Positions 27,828 to 37,714 of a DNA stretch of 64,000 bases are shown here, piece after piece. A model generated the notes under the pieces. The model worked only from the letters and a program-made list of their open reading frames with translations, ran no database searches and was not told where the DNA came from. A program made the translations under genes and the position numbers. Location of the stretch: assembly GCF_000442515.1 (NCBI RefSeq), contig NZ_AQPH01000009.1:19164-83163 (forward strand), given 5' to 3'. Position 1 is the first letter of the stretch, and each line of letters starts with the position of its first letter. Source of the stretch: Magnetospirillum fulvum MGU-K5. GTDB taxonomy: Bacteria > Pseudomonadota > Alphaproteobacteria > Rhodospirillales > Magnetospirillaceae.

Positions 27828-27893
27828 GACGGACGTTCCCTATCCTTCGAAGTACGGCAGAGCGATAACATTCGCCCGGTCAAACGGCAAGAG

Positions 27894-27923
27894 GGCGGCC
27901 GAACCCGATCAGGTCCAGCCGCC
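27894..27923 (-). terminator. Hairpin downstream of rplI
   Basis: The stem GGCGGCTGGACC/GGTTCGGCCGCC (minus strand, with G:U pairs) lies about 30 bases past the rplI stop codon. The T run after it is weak. Confidence 0.6.
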
Positions 27924-27956
27924 TTCATTCCTCCGGGCGGGTCACCGCCCCAAGGA

Positions 27957-28514
27957 TCAACCGGCGATCTCGTCGTCCTCGACGGTCTCGTCGACGATCT
28001 CTTCGATCTCGTCCTCGGCCTCGATCTCTTCGATCTCGGCACCGGCAGCGGCGGCACGCTCGGCTTCTTCCTGCGAGCGGGCGACGTTGATGGTGACGAT
28101 CACGGCGACTTCCGGATGCAGCGACACGCGGACGGCATAGCGGCCGAGGGTCTTGATCGGGTTGTCGAGATTGACCTGACGGCGCTCGATGGTGTAGCCG
28201 GCAGCCTTGATCGCGTCGGCGACGTCCTTGCCGCTGACCGAACCGTACAACTGACCGCTTTCACCGGCCTGACGAACCATCAGGACGCTGAGGCCGGTCA
28301 TCTTGTCGGCGACGGCCTGGGCTTCGTCACGACGCTTGAGGTTCAGGGCCTCAAGCTGGACGCGCTGCTTTTCGAAGAAGACCAGATTGGCCTTGGAGGC
28401 GCGCAAAGCCTTCTTCTGCGGCAGCAGAAAATTGCGGGCAAAGCCGGGCTTGACGTTGACGACGTCGCCCATCTGGCCCAGCTTCTCGATGCGTTCGAGC
28501 AGGATGACTTCCAT
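27957..28514 (-). CDS. rplI: 50S ribosomal protein L9
   Basis: Binds 23S rRNA domain V. The 185-residue protein has the canonical N-domain ([24 protein letters not shown] then [12 protein letters not shown]) and C-domain ([20 protein letters not shown]). It ends in a long acidic extension ([17 protein letters not shown]) beyond the usual ~150 residues. It is the last gene of the S6-S18-DUF2232-L9 operon and starts one base after the DUF2232 stop codon. Confidence 0.97.
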   Translation of the reverse strand: MEVILLERIEKLGQMGDVVNVKPGFARNFLLPQKKALRASKANLVFFEKQRVQLEALNLKRRDEAQAVADKMTGLSVLMVRQAGESGQLYGSVSGKDVADAIKAAGYTIERRQVNLDNPIKTLGRYAVRVSLHPEVAVIVTINVARSQEEAERAAAAGAEIEEIEAEDEIEEIVDETVEDDEIAG

Positions 28515-28515
28515 G

Positions 28516-29475
28516 TTATTTCTCCTTTCCGCCGCCGCTGTCGCCGGTCGGGCGGAATCGCGTCACGAACCTCACCAGTCCCAGGCCTGCCACGAGCAAC
28601 AAGGCCCATGCCGAGACCAGGAACAGAACCCCATACACCGCAACGAGGAGCATCCTCGCATTGGGTCGGCCAGCCGCCCAGCCATGCACTGCCGCCAGCC
28701 CGGACAGGGCAAACGGAATCAGCGCCACCACCGCAATACTGCGGCCGAGATAGCCAAGGTCACCCTCGACCACCATTCCGGCCGCCACCGCGATCATCAG
28801 AACCACCCCGATCCAGGTGGGGAGATCCATCTCGCGGCTATAGGCCGGGTTCGGCCTGCGGTTGTGTCCCGACCGGGCCAGAATCGACTGGGCCAGGACG
28901 GCGTTGACCAGGGTCATCACCAGCCATGACCCGCCGACCAGGGCGGGAAAGAACGGCACCCACCATCCGGCGACCAGCTCGCGCTGGGTGGCGTCGAGCG
29001 TCGGCGTCAGCAGATCGAGGGAGCGGCCGACGGTGGCCGTAACCCACTCCTGAAGTCCGCCGGACGCGACGTCGGTTCCCGCTTGTCCCGCAGCCAGAGC
29101 GGCTCCGAGCAGAATGAGAACCATCGCCATGCCGGTCAGCCAGCCCAGGACCAGCCCGGGCGGATACCATTCGACTGTACCGGAAGGCGTGGTCCGCCAC
29201 AGCAAAGCCTGCCGGGCCACGATCACCGCCGGTATCGCCACCGCCAGTCCAAAGGGAAGCGAGGCTATCCCCCCGGACGTTGCGGCGACGGAGGCCGTTG
29301 CCACCGCACCTGCCAGACCGGCTGTTGCCGGTCCCCGCGCCAGTCCCGCGATCATCAGCGGAAGCGGCGCGAGGTAGGTCAGCAGCACACCGATGGCCAG
29401 ACCTTCGGAAAGGGAGACGAACATCAAAGTTGACAGCAAACCTGCCGCCAACGCGATTCCGATCGCCTCTCTCAC
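28516..29475 (-). CDS. DUF2232 multi-pass membrane protein
   Basis: Hydrophobic protein of 319 residues with about eight predicted membrane helices (for example [20 protein letters not shown] region and [22 protein letters not shown]). DUF2232/YybS-type proteins are commonly encoded between rpsR and rplI in alphaproteobacteria, as here; the function is unknown, and a transport or peptidoglycan-linked role has only been suggested. The gene is spaced within a few bases of both neighbours. Confidence 0.88.
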   Translation of the reverse strand: MREAIGIALAAGLLSTLMFVSLSEGLAIGVLLTYLAPLPLMIAGLARGPATAGLAGAVATASVAATSGGIASLPFGLAVAIPAVIVARQALLWRTTPSGTVEWYPPGLVLGWLTGMAMVLILLGAALAAGQAGTDVASGGLQEWVTATVGRSLDLLTPTLDATQRELVAGWWVPFFPALVGGSWLVMTLVNAVLAQSILARSGHNRRPNPAYSREMDLPTWIGVVLMIAVAAGMVVEGDLGYLGRSIAVVALIPFALSGLAAVHGWAAGRPNARMLLVAVYGVLFLVSAWALLLVAGLGLVRFVTRFRPTGDSGGGKEK

Positions 29476-29512
29476 AGCGTTCTGGCCAGCCCCGGATGCA
29501 TCCTCGTCAGCC

Positions 29513-29788
29513 TCACTTCACCACGTAGGGCAGCAGGCCGAGGAAGCGGGCGCGCTTGATGGCCTGGGCCAGCTCACGCTGCTTCTTCGCCGACACGGCG
29601 GTGATGCGGGACGGCACGATCTTGCCGCGTTCGGAGATGAAGCGCTGGAGGAGCTTCACGTCCTTGTAATCGATCTTCGGCGCGCCCTCGCCCGAGAACG
29701 GGCAGGTCTTGCGGCGGCGGAAGAACGGACGGCGCGGCTGGCTGCCGGCGGCGGGACGCGGGCGTTCCTGGGTCTTGTCTTCGGACAT
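29513..29788 (-). CDS. rpsR: 30S ribosomal protein S18
   Basis: Small-subunit protein of 91 residues that pairs with S6. The core ([61 protein letters not shown]) is canonical, preceded by an Arg-rich N-terminal tail. ATG 29788, with AGGAGG six bases upstream, overlaps the rpsF stop codon by one base; a GTG one codon earlier is less likely. Confidence 0.97.
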   Translation of the reverse strand: MSEDKTQERPRPAAGSQPRRPFFRRRKTCPFSGEGAPKIDYKDVKLLQRFISERGKIVPSRITAVSAKKQRELAQAIKRARFLGLLPYVVK

Positions 29789-30216
29789 CACTCGCCTCCT
29801 TCGATCCGGCGGGGTTCACGGTCGTCGCGACGCGGACGGTCGCTGCGCGAGCGGTCCTCGCCGTCGCCCCGACGCGGGCGGTCATCGCGGCTGTTCTTGG
29901 ACTGCATCATCGCCGACGGGCCTTCTTCCAGCTCCTCGACGCGGACGGTCAGGGTGCGGAGAACGTCTTCGTTGATCGACATCTGCCGTTCCATCTCTTT
30001 GACGGCGGCCGACGGAGCGTCGATGTTGAGAAGGACGTAATGGCCCTTACGGTTCTTCTTGACCCGATAGGTGATGTTGCGCAGGCCCCAGAATTCCTTC
30101 TTGGAGACGGTGCCGCCACCCTGGACAATGATGTTGGAGAGTTCTTCGGTCAGGGCTTCCACCTGCGGGGCGGAAATGTCCTGACGCGCGATGAACACGC
30201 TTTCGTACAAAGGCAT
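29788..30216 (-). CDS. rpsF: 30S ribosomal protein S6
   Basis: Binds with S18 to the central domain of 16S rRNA. Canonical S6 core [22 protein letters not shown]...[24 protein letters not shown]. After residue ~105 there is a charged Arg/Asp-rich tail ([16 protein letters not shown]) typical of alphaproteobacterial S6. ATG 30216 is the family start; a longer frame upstream is rejected. First gene of the operon. Confidence 0.97.
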   Translation of the reverse strand: MPLYESVFIARQDISAPQVEALTEELSNIIVQGGGTVSKKEFWGLRNITYRVKKNRKGHYVLLNIDAPSAAVKEMERQMSINEDVLRTLTVRVEELEEGPSAMMQSKNSRDDRPRRGDGEDRSRSDRPRRDDREPRRIEGGE

Positions 30217-30517
30217 GAAAAACCCCTTTTGGCTTTTCTCTTCCCCTTCGCCCCCAATGGGCGAACGAGCATAGCCGGCTCCCCGGTTGGGGGTCGGCAA
30301 GGGTTGAAGCGCGCGAATATACACGACCGCCCCCACGATGCAAGGCCGGAGTAGCCGTGGTCCCGCCGCATCGGGCGGATGCCGGGTGCGGGGCTGTCTC
30401 CGACCGGATTCGGCGGGGATCGGGTGGCGGAAGGCGTTGCCCTTTGCCTGCTTCCCCCGCTAGATAACGGAGTGGCGGGGGCGTTCCCGCGTGATCGGTA
30501 CGGCGAAGGGGGCGGGG
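30217..30517. other. Divergent intergenic region between rpsF and the liv operon
   Basis: About 300 bases without a supported gene, expected to contain the leftward ribosomal-protein promoter and leader (near 30217-30330) and the rightward liv promoter. No clear operator or riboswitch was recognized. A GTG-started extension of livK reaches back to 30491, but the ATG at 30518 has the better ribosome-binding site. Confidence 0.5.
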
Positions 30518-31678
30518 ATGGGGTGTCTCGTGCGGCGGCGGGCGTTTCTGTTTGGGGTGGGGACGGTCTGGGCCTGTCTGGCTGCGGGAGCGGCGCTGGC
30601 CGCCGATCCGATCCGGATCGGGTCGTTCCTGTCGGTGACCGGCCCGGCCTCGTTCCTGGGCGAGCCGGAAAAAAAGGCGCTTGAACTCTATGTCGAGCGC
30701 GCCAATCGCGATGGTGGCGTGCTGGGCCGCCGGATCGAACTGGTCATCTATGACGATGGCGGCGCGGGGGAGAAGGCGGCGACCTTTGCCAAGCGTCTCG
30801 CCGACAGCGACAAGGTTGATGTGCTGATCGGCGGCACCACCACCGGGACGACGATGGCGGCGGTCCCGATGGCCGAGCGGGCCAAGGTGCCGCTGATCTC
30901 GCTGGCGGCGGGGATTCCGATCGTCGATCCGGTCAAGCCGTGGGTGTTCAAGGTGCCGCACACTGATCGGATGGCGGCGGAAAAGGTTATCCTCGATATG
31001 AAGAAGCGGGGCATCGCCAAGATCGCGCTGATCTCCGAGGATGCCGGGTTCGGCAAGTCCGGCCACGATCAAACCGTTGCGGTCGCCCGCGAGAACGGAA
31101 TCGAGATCGTTGCCGACGAGGTTTATTCCGCCAAGGATCCCGACGTCACCGCCCAGCTGACCAAGATCAAGAACAGTCCCGGCATTCAGGCGGTGTTCAA
31201 TTTCGGCGCGGGCCAGGGACCGGCGATCGTCACCCGCAATTACCGCCAGTTGGGGATTGCCGTGCCGCTGTATCAGTCGCACGGCGTCGCCTCGAAAGAG
31301 TATATCCGTCTGGCGGGCGATGCCGCCGAAGGGGTGCGCCTGCCCGCCGCCGGTCTGGTCGTCGCCACCCAGCTTCCCGCCACCGATCCGCAAAAGCCGG
31401 TGGTCACCGCGTTCCGGGCCGAGTACGAAAAGGCCTTCAAGTCCGAGGTCTCGACCTTCGCCGGTCACTCTTATGACGCGCTTCAGATCGTGCTGGCCGC
31501 GATCAATCGCGCCGGGGGCACCGACAAGGCCAAGCTCCGCGACGAAATCGAAAAGACCTCGGGCTATGTCGGCACCGCCGGGATGGTGTCGATGTCGCCG
31601 ACCGATCATATGGGTCTTTCGCCCTCGGCGTTTCATATGGTGGAAGTCCGCAAGGGCGACTGGGTCCTGCTTGACTGA
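30518..31678 (+). CDS. livK: Branched-chain amino-acid ABC transporter, periplasmic binding protein
   Basis: High-affinity periplasmic binding protein of 386 residues (Leu/Ile/Val-binding class; related proteins bind other amides or amino acids). The N-terminus MGCLVRRRAFLFGVG contains RRAFL, which matches a twin-arginine signal; the leader ends at ALA-ADPIRIG. The mature part begins IRIGSFLSVTGPASFLGE, a type I PBP start. The ligand is not defined by sequence. First gene of the liv operon, with GAAGGGGGCGGGG before the ATG. Confidence 0.92.
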   Translation: MGCLVRRRAFLFGVGTVWACLAAGAALAADPIRIGSFLSVTGPASFLGEPEKKALELYVERANRDGGVLGRRIELVIYDDGGAGEKAATFAKRLADSDKVDVLIGGTTTGTTMAAVPMAERAKVPLISLAAGIPIVDPVKPWVFKVPHTDRMAAEKVILDMKKRGIAKIALISEDAGFGKSGHDQTVAVARENGIEIVADEVYSAKDPDVTAQLTKIKNSPGIQAVFNFGAGQGPAIVTRNYRQLGIAVPLYQSHGVASKEYIRLAGDAAEGVRLPAAGLVVATQLPATDPQKPVVTAFRAEYEKAFKSEVSTFAGHSYDALQIVLAAINRAGGTDKAKLRDEIEKTSGYVGTAGMVSMSPTDHMGLSPSAFHMVEVRKGDWVLLD

Positions 31679-31690
31679 GCTGGGGAAAGA

Positions 31691-32566
31691 ATGTTCGCCG
31701 AATTCCTGCAATACCTGTTTTCGGGCCTGACCTCCGGGGCGATTTACGCTCTGGCCGGGTTGGGCTTCGCCATCATCTATAACGCCAGCAATGTCATCAA
31801 TTTCGCCCAGGGCGAGTTCATCATGATCGGCGGGATGACCACCGCGTCGCTGGTCGCGGCGGGAACGCCGTTGTGGCTGGCGGTGGCGCTGGCCCTGGTG
31901 GTGGCGATGGTGGTGGGAATGGCGCTGGAGCGCTTTGCGATCGAACCGGCCCGCGATGCCGATGTTGTTACGATCGTCATCATCACGATTGGCGCCTCGA
32001 TCTTTCTGCGCGGGGCGGCCCAGGTGATCTGGGACAAGGAATTTCATTCTCTGCCCGCCTTTTCCGGCGAGGTGCCGCTGAGCCTGGGCGGCGCGACCCT
32101 GATGCCGCAAAGCCTGTGGGTGATCGGCTCCTCGGCGCTGGCGATCGCGCTGCTGTGGTGGTTCTTCAATCGCACTTTGTTCGGCAAGGCGATGCTGGCG
32201 ACCTCATACAACCGGCTGGCGGCGCAACTGGTCGGGATCGGGGTCAAGCGGGTGCTGCTGGCCAGCTTTGCCCTGTCGGCCCTGCTGGGGGCGGTGGCGG
32301 GGGTGGTGGTCACCCCGATCACCTTCACCAGCTACGAATCCGGCATCATGCTGGGGCTGAAAGGCTTCAGCGCCGCCGTACTGGGCGGTCTGGGCAGCGG
32401 GCTTGGCGCGATTGTCGGCGGTCTGATCGTCGGTCTGGTCGAGGCGCTGGCCTCGGGTTATCTGTCCTCGGCGTACAAGGACGCGATCGCCTTCATCATC
32501 ATCCTGTTCGTGTTGTTCTTCATGCCGAGTGGCCTGTTCGGGCGACGCGGCACCGATCGAGTCTGA
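31691..32566 (+). CDS. livH: Branched-chain amino-acid ABC transporter permease LivH
   Basis: Inner-membrane permease of 291 residues with about eight helices. Family features are LFSGLTSGAIYALAGLGFAIIYNASNVINFAQGEF at the N-terminus (the LivH signature) and a conserved EAA-like loop near GLGSGLGAIVGGLIVGLVEAL. It follows livK by 12 bases and pairs with livM to form the channel. Confidence 0.95.
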   Translation: MFAEFLQYLFSGLTSGAIYALAGLGFAIIYNASNVINFAQGEFIMIGGMTTASLVAAGTPLWLAVALALVVAMVVGMALERFAIEPARDADVVTIVIITIGASIFLRGAAQVIWDKEFHSLPAFSGEVPLSLGGATLMPQSLWVIGSSALAIALLWWFFNRTLFGKAMLATSYNRLAAQLVGIGVKRVLLASFALSALLGAVAGVVVTPITFTSYESGIMLGLKGFSAAVLGGLGSGLGAIVGGLIVGLVEALASGYLSSAYKDAIAFIIILFVLFFMPSGLFGRRGTDRV

Positions 32567-32567
32567 C

Positions 32568-33515
32568 ATGACCCTGTTTCGCGCCCGCACCGGCGGGCTT
32601 CTCCTCCTCGCCGCAATCATTGCCCTGGTCCCGTTCGGGCTGGGCAACGGCTATTTCTACGATGTCGCCGTCAATGCGATGTTCAGCGCCATCGTCTGTA
32701 TCGGCCTTAACCTGCTGATCGGCTATGGCGGCCAGATCAGTCTGGGTCATGCCGGGTTCTTCGCGCTGGGGGCCTATGGCTCGGCGATCCTGACCAGCCG
32801 CTTCGAGCTGGCCCCACTGGCGGCGCTGGCTTTGTCGGCGGCCGGGGTCGGGCTGGCCGCCTTTGTGCTGGGACGGCCGATCCTGCGGCTGAAAGGCCAT
32901 TACCTGGCAATGGCGACGCTGGGGATCGGCATCATCATCCATATCGTGTTGAAGACCGAATCCGGTCTGACCGGCGGGCCTGACGGTCTGTCGCTGGGCG
33001 ATTTCACTGTGTTCGGCCTCACCGTCTCGGGTGAGCGGGACTGGTATTGGGTTGCGGGGGGCGTGCTTCTGCTGTCGGTGTGGCTGTCGCTGAACCTGAT
33101 CGATTCGCCGCTGGGGCGCGCCTTGCGGGCGGTGCACGGATCGGAAGCGGGTGCCGAGGCGGCCGGGATCGATTCGTCTGGCACCAAGGTCCTGGTGTTC
33201 GTGATCTCGGCGATGTTCGCCTCGGTGGCGGGCAGCCTGTTCGCCCACAAGAACGGCTTCATCACCCCGGATATCGGCAGCTTCTTCCACTCGGTCGAAC
33301 TGGTGACGATGGTGGTGTTGGGGGGGATGGCCTCGACCTTCGGCGCGCTGGTGGGCGCGGTAATCCTGACCCTGCTGCCCCAGGTGCTGGCCAGCTTCGA
33401 GCAATACGAGGCGATGATCCTGGGTGCGATCATGATGGGGACGATGATCTTTCTGCCCAAGGGGTTGCTGCCCAGTCTGATCGGGTTGATCCGCCGGGGG
33501 AGGGGGGCGCGATGA
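32568..33515 (+). CDS. livM: Branched-chain amino-acid ABC transporter permease LivM
   Basis: Second permease subunit, 315 residues. The LivM signature NLLIGYGGQISLGHAGFFALGAYGSA is at residues ~45-70 and the EAA-like loop near HGSEAGAEAAGIDSSGTKVLVF. The ATG at 32568 follows the livH stop codon by one base; the longer frame upstream is not used. The stop overlaps the livG start by four bases (ATGA). Confidence 0.94.
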   Translation: MTLFRARTGGLLLLAAIIALVPFGLGNGYFYDVAVNAMFSAIVCIGLNLLIGYGGQISLGHAGFFALGAYGSAILTSRFELAPLAALALSAAGVGLAAFVLGRPILRLKGHYLAMATLGIGIIIHIVLKTESGLTGGPDGLSLGDFTVFGLTVSGERDWYWVAGGVLLLSVWLSLNLIDSPLGRALRAVHGSEAGAEAAGIDSSGTKVLVFVISAMFASVAGSLFAHKNGFITPDIGSFFHSVELVTMVVLGGMASTFGALVGAVILTLLPQVLASFEQYEAMILGAIMMGTMIFLPKGLLPSLIGLIRRGRGAR

Positions 33516-34273
33516 GCCTGTTGCGAATCGAAAGCCTGTCGAAGGAATTCGGCGGTATTCACGCGATCGAGGATCTGAGCTTTTCCGTCGATCCCGGCAC
33601 CATTTTTTCGATCATCGGCCCCAACGGGGCGGGCAAGACCACCCTGTTCAATCTGATGACCGGAGTTTACACCCCTAGCGCCGGGCGGGTGCTGTTCCAG
33701 GACAAGCCGGTCACCGGGTGCAAGCCGTCCGAACTGGCGGCGCTGGGGATGAGCCGCACCTTCCAGAACCTGCAAATCTTCTTCAACATGACCGCGCTTG
33801 AGAACGTGATGGTCGGCCATCACCTTCATCTCGACCGCCGCCTGCTGCCCTCGCTGCTGACCCTGCCGTCGCTTCGCCGCCGCGACCGCGAGGCCCGTGA
33901 TTTTTGCGTCGGTCTGATGGAGTTCGTCGGCCTGTCGCGCTATCTCGAGGCCGAGGCGTCGCAATTGCCCTATGGCGCGCTGAAGCGGCTCGAGATCGCC
34001 CGCGCGCTCGCGGCGCGGCCCCGGCTGCTGCTGCTCGACGAACCGGCGGCGGGGCTGAACGCGACCGAAAGCCGCGAGATCGACGCGGTGATCAAGCGGA
34101 TTGCCGCCTCGGGCGTTACCGTGGTGCTGGTCGAACACGACATGAAGATGGTGATGGGGATTTCCGACCACATTCTCGCCCTTGATTACGGGCGCAAGCT
34201 GGCCGAGGGCAGTCCGGCCGAGGTTCGGGCCAATCCCGAGGTGATCGCCGCCTATCTTGGCGTTCAGGCATAA
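33512..34273 (+). CDS. livG: Branched-chain amino-acid ABC transporter ATPase LivG
   Basis: ABC ATPase of 253 residues. Walker A is GPNGAGKTTLFN, the signature is the liv-type LPYGALKRLEIARAL, and Walker B is LLLLDEPAAGLN followed by VVLVEHD. The insertion between Walker A and the signature (HHLHLDRRLLPSLLTLPS) is characteristic of LivG. It starts inside the livM stop codon. Confidence 0.95.
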   Translation: MSLLRIESLSKEFGGIHAIEDLSFSVDPGTIFSIIGPNGAGKTTLFNLMTGVYTPSAGRVLFQDKPVTGCKPSELAALGMSRTFQNLQIFFNMTALENVMVGHHLHLDRRLLPSLLTLPSLRRRDREARDFCVGLMEFVGLSRYLEAEASQLPYGALKRLEIARALAARPRLLLLDEPAAGLNATESREIDAVIKRIAASGVTVVLVEHDMKMVMGISDHILALDYGRKLAEGSPAEVRANPEVIAAYLGVQA

Positions 34274-34287
34274 GGGAGGGACGATCG

Positions 34288-34992
34288 ATGTTGCTCGAAC
34301 TCTCGGGCCTCTCCAGCCATTACGGCCGCATTCCCGCCCTGAAAGGGATCGATATCGAGATCGCCGAGGGCGAGTTGGTCGCCCTGGTCGGAGCCAACGG
34401 CGCGGGCAAGACGACGCTGCTCCGCTGTCTGTCCGGGGTGCAGCCGGTCAGCGGCGGCACGATCCGTTTTGACGGCACCGACATCACCCGCCTACCGCCG
34501 GAACGCCGGGTCGGGCTGGGGATCGGCCAGTCGCCCGAGGGGCGTCAGGTATTCGGGCCAATGTCGGTCGAAGACAATCTGCGGCTGGGGGCCTATCGCC
34601 GCCATGGCCCGGGGATCGCCGACGATATCGAGCGGATGTACACTCTGTTTCCGATCCTGCGGCAAAAGCGGCGCGAGGCGGCGGGCACCTTGTCGGGCGG
34701 GCAGCAACAGATGCTGGCGATTGCCCGCGCCTTGATGTCGGCCCCCCGGCTGCTGCTGCTCGACGAACCGAGCATGGGGTTGGCCCCGTTGCTGGTGGCG
34801 GAGATTTTCGCGATCATCCAAAGCCTGAAGGCGGCGGGAACGACGATCTTTCTGGTCGAGCAGAACGCCCATGCCGCGCTGAAGGTCGCCGACCGCGGCT
34901 ATGTGCTGGAGACGGGATCGGTGGTTCTGGCCGACCGGGGCGACCGGCTTCTTGCCGACGAACGGGTGCGCGAAGCTTATCTGGGGCTGTGA
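34288..34992 (+). CDS. livF: Branched-chain amino-acid ABC transporter ATPase LivF
   Basis: ABC ATPase of 234 residues with Walker A GANGAGKTTLLR, signature TLSGGQQQMLAIARAL and Walker B LLLLDEPSMGLAP; the H-loop is FLVEQNAH. EGRQVF after the Q-loop is the LivF marker. Last gene of the importer operon; the next gene starts 86 bases later. Confidence 0.95.
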   Translation: MLLELSGLSSHYGRIPALKGIDIEIAEGELVALVGANGAGKTTLLRCLSGVQPVSGGTIRFDGTDITRLPPERRVGLGIGQSPEGRQVFGPMSVEDNLRLGAYRRHGPGIADDIERMYTLFPILRQKRREAAGTLSGGQQQMLAIARALMSAPRLLLLDEPSMGLAPLLVAEIFAIIQSLKAAGTTIFLVEQNAHAALKVADRGYVLETGSVVLADRGDRLLADERVREAYLGL

Positions 34993-35078
34993 AAACCTAT
35001 CCTTTTTCCTCCCTTTACGGGGAGGTGGCCCCGCTCATCCTCCGTGTTATATAGGACTTAAGGGACGGGGAGGATGGG

Positions 35079-37694
35079 ATGCCGTTATTGCGTAAGATCG
35101 AAGTTACCACCGGCGTCTGGTGGGTCGAGGTGCCCCAGGCGGGTCTGTGCGTGCTGTGCGGCTGTCCCGCCGATGTCGTCAAACATCTGATGAAGCGCGG
35201 CCTGATCGTCTCGACCGAGATGAACGGCGTTCCCTTCGAAACCGGCCCCAACGCGATCTTGCTGTCCGATGCGATGGTGCAGAACGGCAGCTTTTCCAAT
35301 CTGGCCGAGTTCCCGGTGTTGCAGATGCTGTATCGCCAGGGAATGATTCTGCCCGACCATCCCGGCAATACCGGGGTCAAGCCGTTGCTGCTGGGCAGCG
35401 CCGATCAGGTTCAGGCGCAGATGCAGTACATCTATCGCGGCAATTACGGGCTGGTCAGCGAGGACGAAATCGTCGAGGCCGGGATCGACCCGGCCACCGC
35501 CCAAGCCATGATGCGGATGAAGCTGAAATTCGCGTTTGGCCAGATTCGTCATCCCGCCGATCTGCTCGATACCCGGATCGTCGATACCGAGCCGGTCGAG
35601 ATCAGAAACGGCGTCACGGTGCGGCGGATGCTGTTCAACGTCTTTCAGTTTTCCTATGAGGGCGAGACGGCGGTGGTCGATCTCAACCTGCCGCCGTTCG
35701 AGACCTACGAGCCGCCCTATCCGCTGGGCTATCACCAGTTGCGGCGTGAATATTTCGCCGTCATCCATTCCGGCGAGGGCGACGGCTGGGACATCAACCG
35801 CCCCAGCATGGCCTCGATCGTGATGTTCCAGGGCCGGATCTTCCTGGTCGATGCCGGTCCCAACATCCTTTATTCGCTGAACGCGCTGGGGATCGGCGTC
35901 AATGAGATCGAGGGGATTTTCCACACCCATTCCCATGATGACCATTTCGCCGGTCTGACCACGCTGATCCGCTCGGACCACAAGCTGAAATATTACGCGA
36001 CGCCCTTGGTGCGGGCGGCGGTGGCGAAGAAGGTTGCCGCGCTGTTGTGCATCGAGGAAGAGGCGTTCGGCGATTATTTCGATGTTTGCCCGCTGGTCGA
36101 GGGCGCGTGGAATCTGATCGACGGGCTGGAGGTGATGCCGGTGTTCTCGCCCCATCCGGTCGAGACGACGATCATGCATTTCCGGGCGATGTGGGAAGGA
36201 GGCTACCGTACCTATTCCCATCTGGCCGATATCTGCCGCCTGTCGGTGCTGCGCGGCTTTGTTACAGACGATCCCGCCGCCCCCGGGATCGATCAGGCGA
36301 TGTACGACCGGATCGCCGCCGAATATGCCAAGCCCGCCAACGTCAAAAAGATCGATGTCGGCGGTGGGATGATCCATGGCGACGCCTACGATTTCCGCGA
36401 TGATCGCTCGGGCAAGATCATCCTGGCCCATACCTCGCACCGCAATACCCGCGCCCAGAAGGCGATCGGGTCAACCGCGTCGTTCGGCACCGTCGATGTG
36501 CTGATCCCGTCCAACCACGATTTCATCTGGCCGTTCGCTTACGAAGCGCTGGATTCCTATTTCCCCGGCATCCCCCGCCACCAGATTCGGGTGCTGCTGA
36601 ACAACAGGGTGGTGACGTTCAATCCGGGGACGATCCTGATCAAGGAACGCACCGTCAACGACTATATCTATCTGGTGCTGTCGGGCAGCGTCGAGATGAT
36701 CCCGATCGAACTGGAAACCCGTAGCGTGCTGTCGGCCGGGGCGTTGATCGGCGAATTGTCGGGGCTGTTCGGTGCGTTGGCGTCCGAGACCTACCGCGCC
36801 ACCAGCTTTGTCCAGACCCTGGCGATTCCCTGCTCGCTTTATAGCGAGTTCGTCCGCCGCAACGATGTCTTCCCCGACCTGTCGCGGGTTCAGGAGCATC
36901 GCGAATTCCTGTTGCGCACCGCGCTGTTCGGCGAAGTGGTGTCATCGCGGTCGTTGAACGGGATCGCCCAGGCGATGACCAAAATCCTGGTCGCGGGGGA
37001 ACAGGTGATCGATCCCGGCCCCGGCATGGTCGGGATGATCAAGAGCGGCACCGCCGGGCGCTATCTCGGCGACCATATGTTCGAGACGCTTCGGGTCGGC
37101 GATTATTTCGGCGAGGAAGCGGCGGTGTTCGAAACGCCCAGCTTGTTGCGGGTCCGCGCGATCGACCCGTGCGAGGTCTTTCTGGTTCCGGCCGAAGCGT
37201 TGCGTGACATCCCGTCGGTGCGCTGGAAGCTGTTCGAAGCCACCACCAAGCGGCTGCGGGCGATGCTGGAGGCGGGCGAGCACGCCCGGGTGCTGATCCG
37301 CTGGAACGACGAATATTCAGTCGGGGTGCAGCGGATCGACAGCCATCATCGCCGCCTGTTCGAGATCAGCAATTCCGTGCTGGACCAGATGGATCGGGGC
37401 TGTTCTTCCGCCGATGTCGCGGATTCGCTGGGGCTGTTGCTGGATTACGCCCGCTTCCATTTCGGCGAGGAAGAGACGTTGATGGTCCGCTATAAATACG
37501 GCGATACGAGGCTCCACCGCGCCCAGCACGAACGCCTGCTTCAGCAATTGGGCGACATCCGCGCCATCGTCGCGGCGGGCGATGGCTACAAGACGGTCGA
37601 AATCTTGACCTTCCTCCAGGATTGGATCGTCTCGCACACCCTGTCCGAGGATCGCCGCGCCGCCAGCTTCCTCAATTCGAAGGGGGTCTATTAA
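35079..37694 (+). CDS. Metallo-beta-lactamase/cNMP-binding/hemerythrin fusion protein
   Basis: An 871-residue multidomain protein. Residues ~200-520 form a metallo-beta-lactamase-like domain with motif HTHSHDDHFAG (His284, His286, Asp288, His289 as HxHxDH). Residues ~530-730 contain one or two cyclic-nucleotide-binding-like beta-barrels (VVTFNPGTILIKERTVNDYIYLVLSGSVEMI; VGDYFGEEAAVFETPSLLRVRAID). Residues ~738-868 are a bacteriohemerythrin domain (WNDEYSVGVQRIDSHHRRLFE, HFGEEETLM, HRAQHERLL, IVSHTLSEDRR), retaining the usual diiron ligands. The N-terminal ~200 residues are specific to this family. Two metal centres plus a nucleotide sensor suggest oxygen- or NO-responsive regulation of the hydrolase-like domain. 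The substrate is unknown. Confidence 0.9.
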   Translation: MPLLRKIEVTTGVWWVEVPQAGLCVLCGCPADVVKHLMKRGLIVSTEMNGVPFETGPNAILLSDAMVQNGSFSNLAEFPVLQMLYRQGMILPDHPGNTGVKPLLLGSADQVQAQMQYIYRGNYGLVSEDEIVEAGIDPATAQAMMRMKLKFAFGQIRHPADLLDTRIVDTEPVEIRNGVTVRRMLFNVFQFSYEGETAVVDLNLPPFETYEPPYPLGYHQLRREYFAVIHSGEGDGWDINRPSMASIVMFQGRIFLVDAGPNILYSLNALGIGVNEIEGIFHTHSHDDHFAGLTTLIRSDHKLKYYATPLVRAAVAKKVAALLCIEEEAFGDYFDVCPLVEGAWNLIDGLEVMPVFSPHPVETTIMHFRAMWEGGYRTYSHLADICRLSVLRGFVTDDPAAPGIDQAMYDRIAAEYAKPANVKKIDVGGGMIHGDAYDFRDDRSGKIILAHTSHRNTRAQKAIGSTASFGTVDVLIPSNHDFIWPFAYEALDSYFPGIPRHQIRVLLNNRVVTFNPGTILIKERTVNDYIYLVLSGSVEMIPIELETRSVLSAGALIGELSGLFGALASETYRATSFVQTLAIPCSLYSEFVRRNDVFPDLSRVQEHREFLLRTALFGEVVSSRSLNGIAQAMTKILVAGEQVIDPGPGMVGMIKSGTAGRYLGDHMFETLRVGDYFGEEAAVFETPSLLRVRAIDPCEVFLVPAEALRDIPSVRWKLFEATTKRLRAMLEAGEHARVLIRWNDEYSVGVQRIDSHHRRLFEISNSVLDQMDRGCSSADVADSLGLLLDYARFHFGEEETLMVRYKYGDTRLHRAQHERLLQQLGDIRAIVAAGDGYKTVEILTFLQDWIVSHTLSEDRRAASFLNSKGVY

Positions 37695-37702
37695 CCCCCT
37701 TC
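37679..37702. terminator. Hairpin spanning the fusion-gene stop codon
   Basis: GAAGGGGGT-CTATTA-ACCCCCTTC is a perfect 9-bp stem overlapping the stop codon at 37692-37694. It lies between convergent genes and may terminate both, although no long T run follows. Confidence 0.6.
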
Positions 37703-37714
37703 GTCCGACCGGGC

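Noticed and set aside
30047..32110. Long minus-strand frame spanning rpsF to livH
   Set aside because: Runs through several real genes on both strands and has the His/Arg/Gly-rich composition of a shadow frame.
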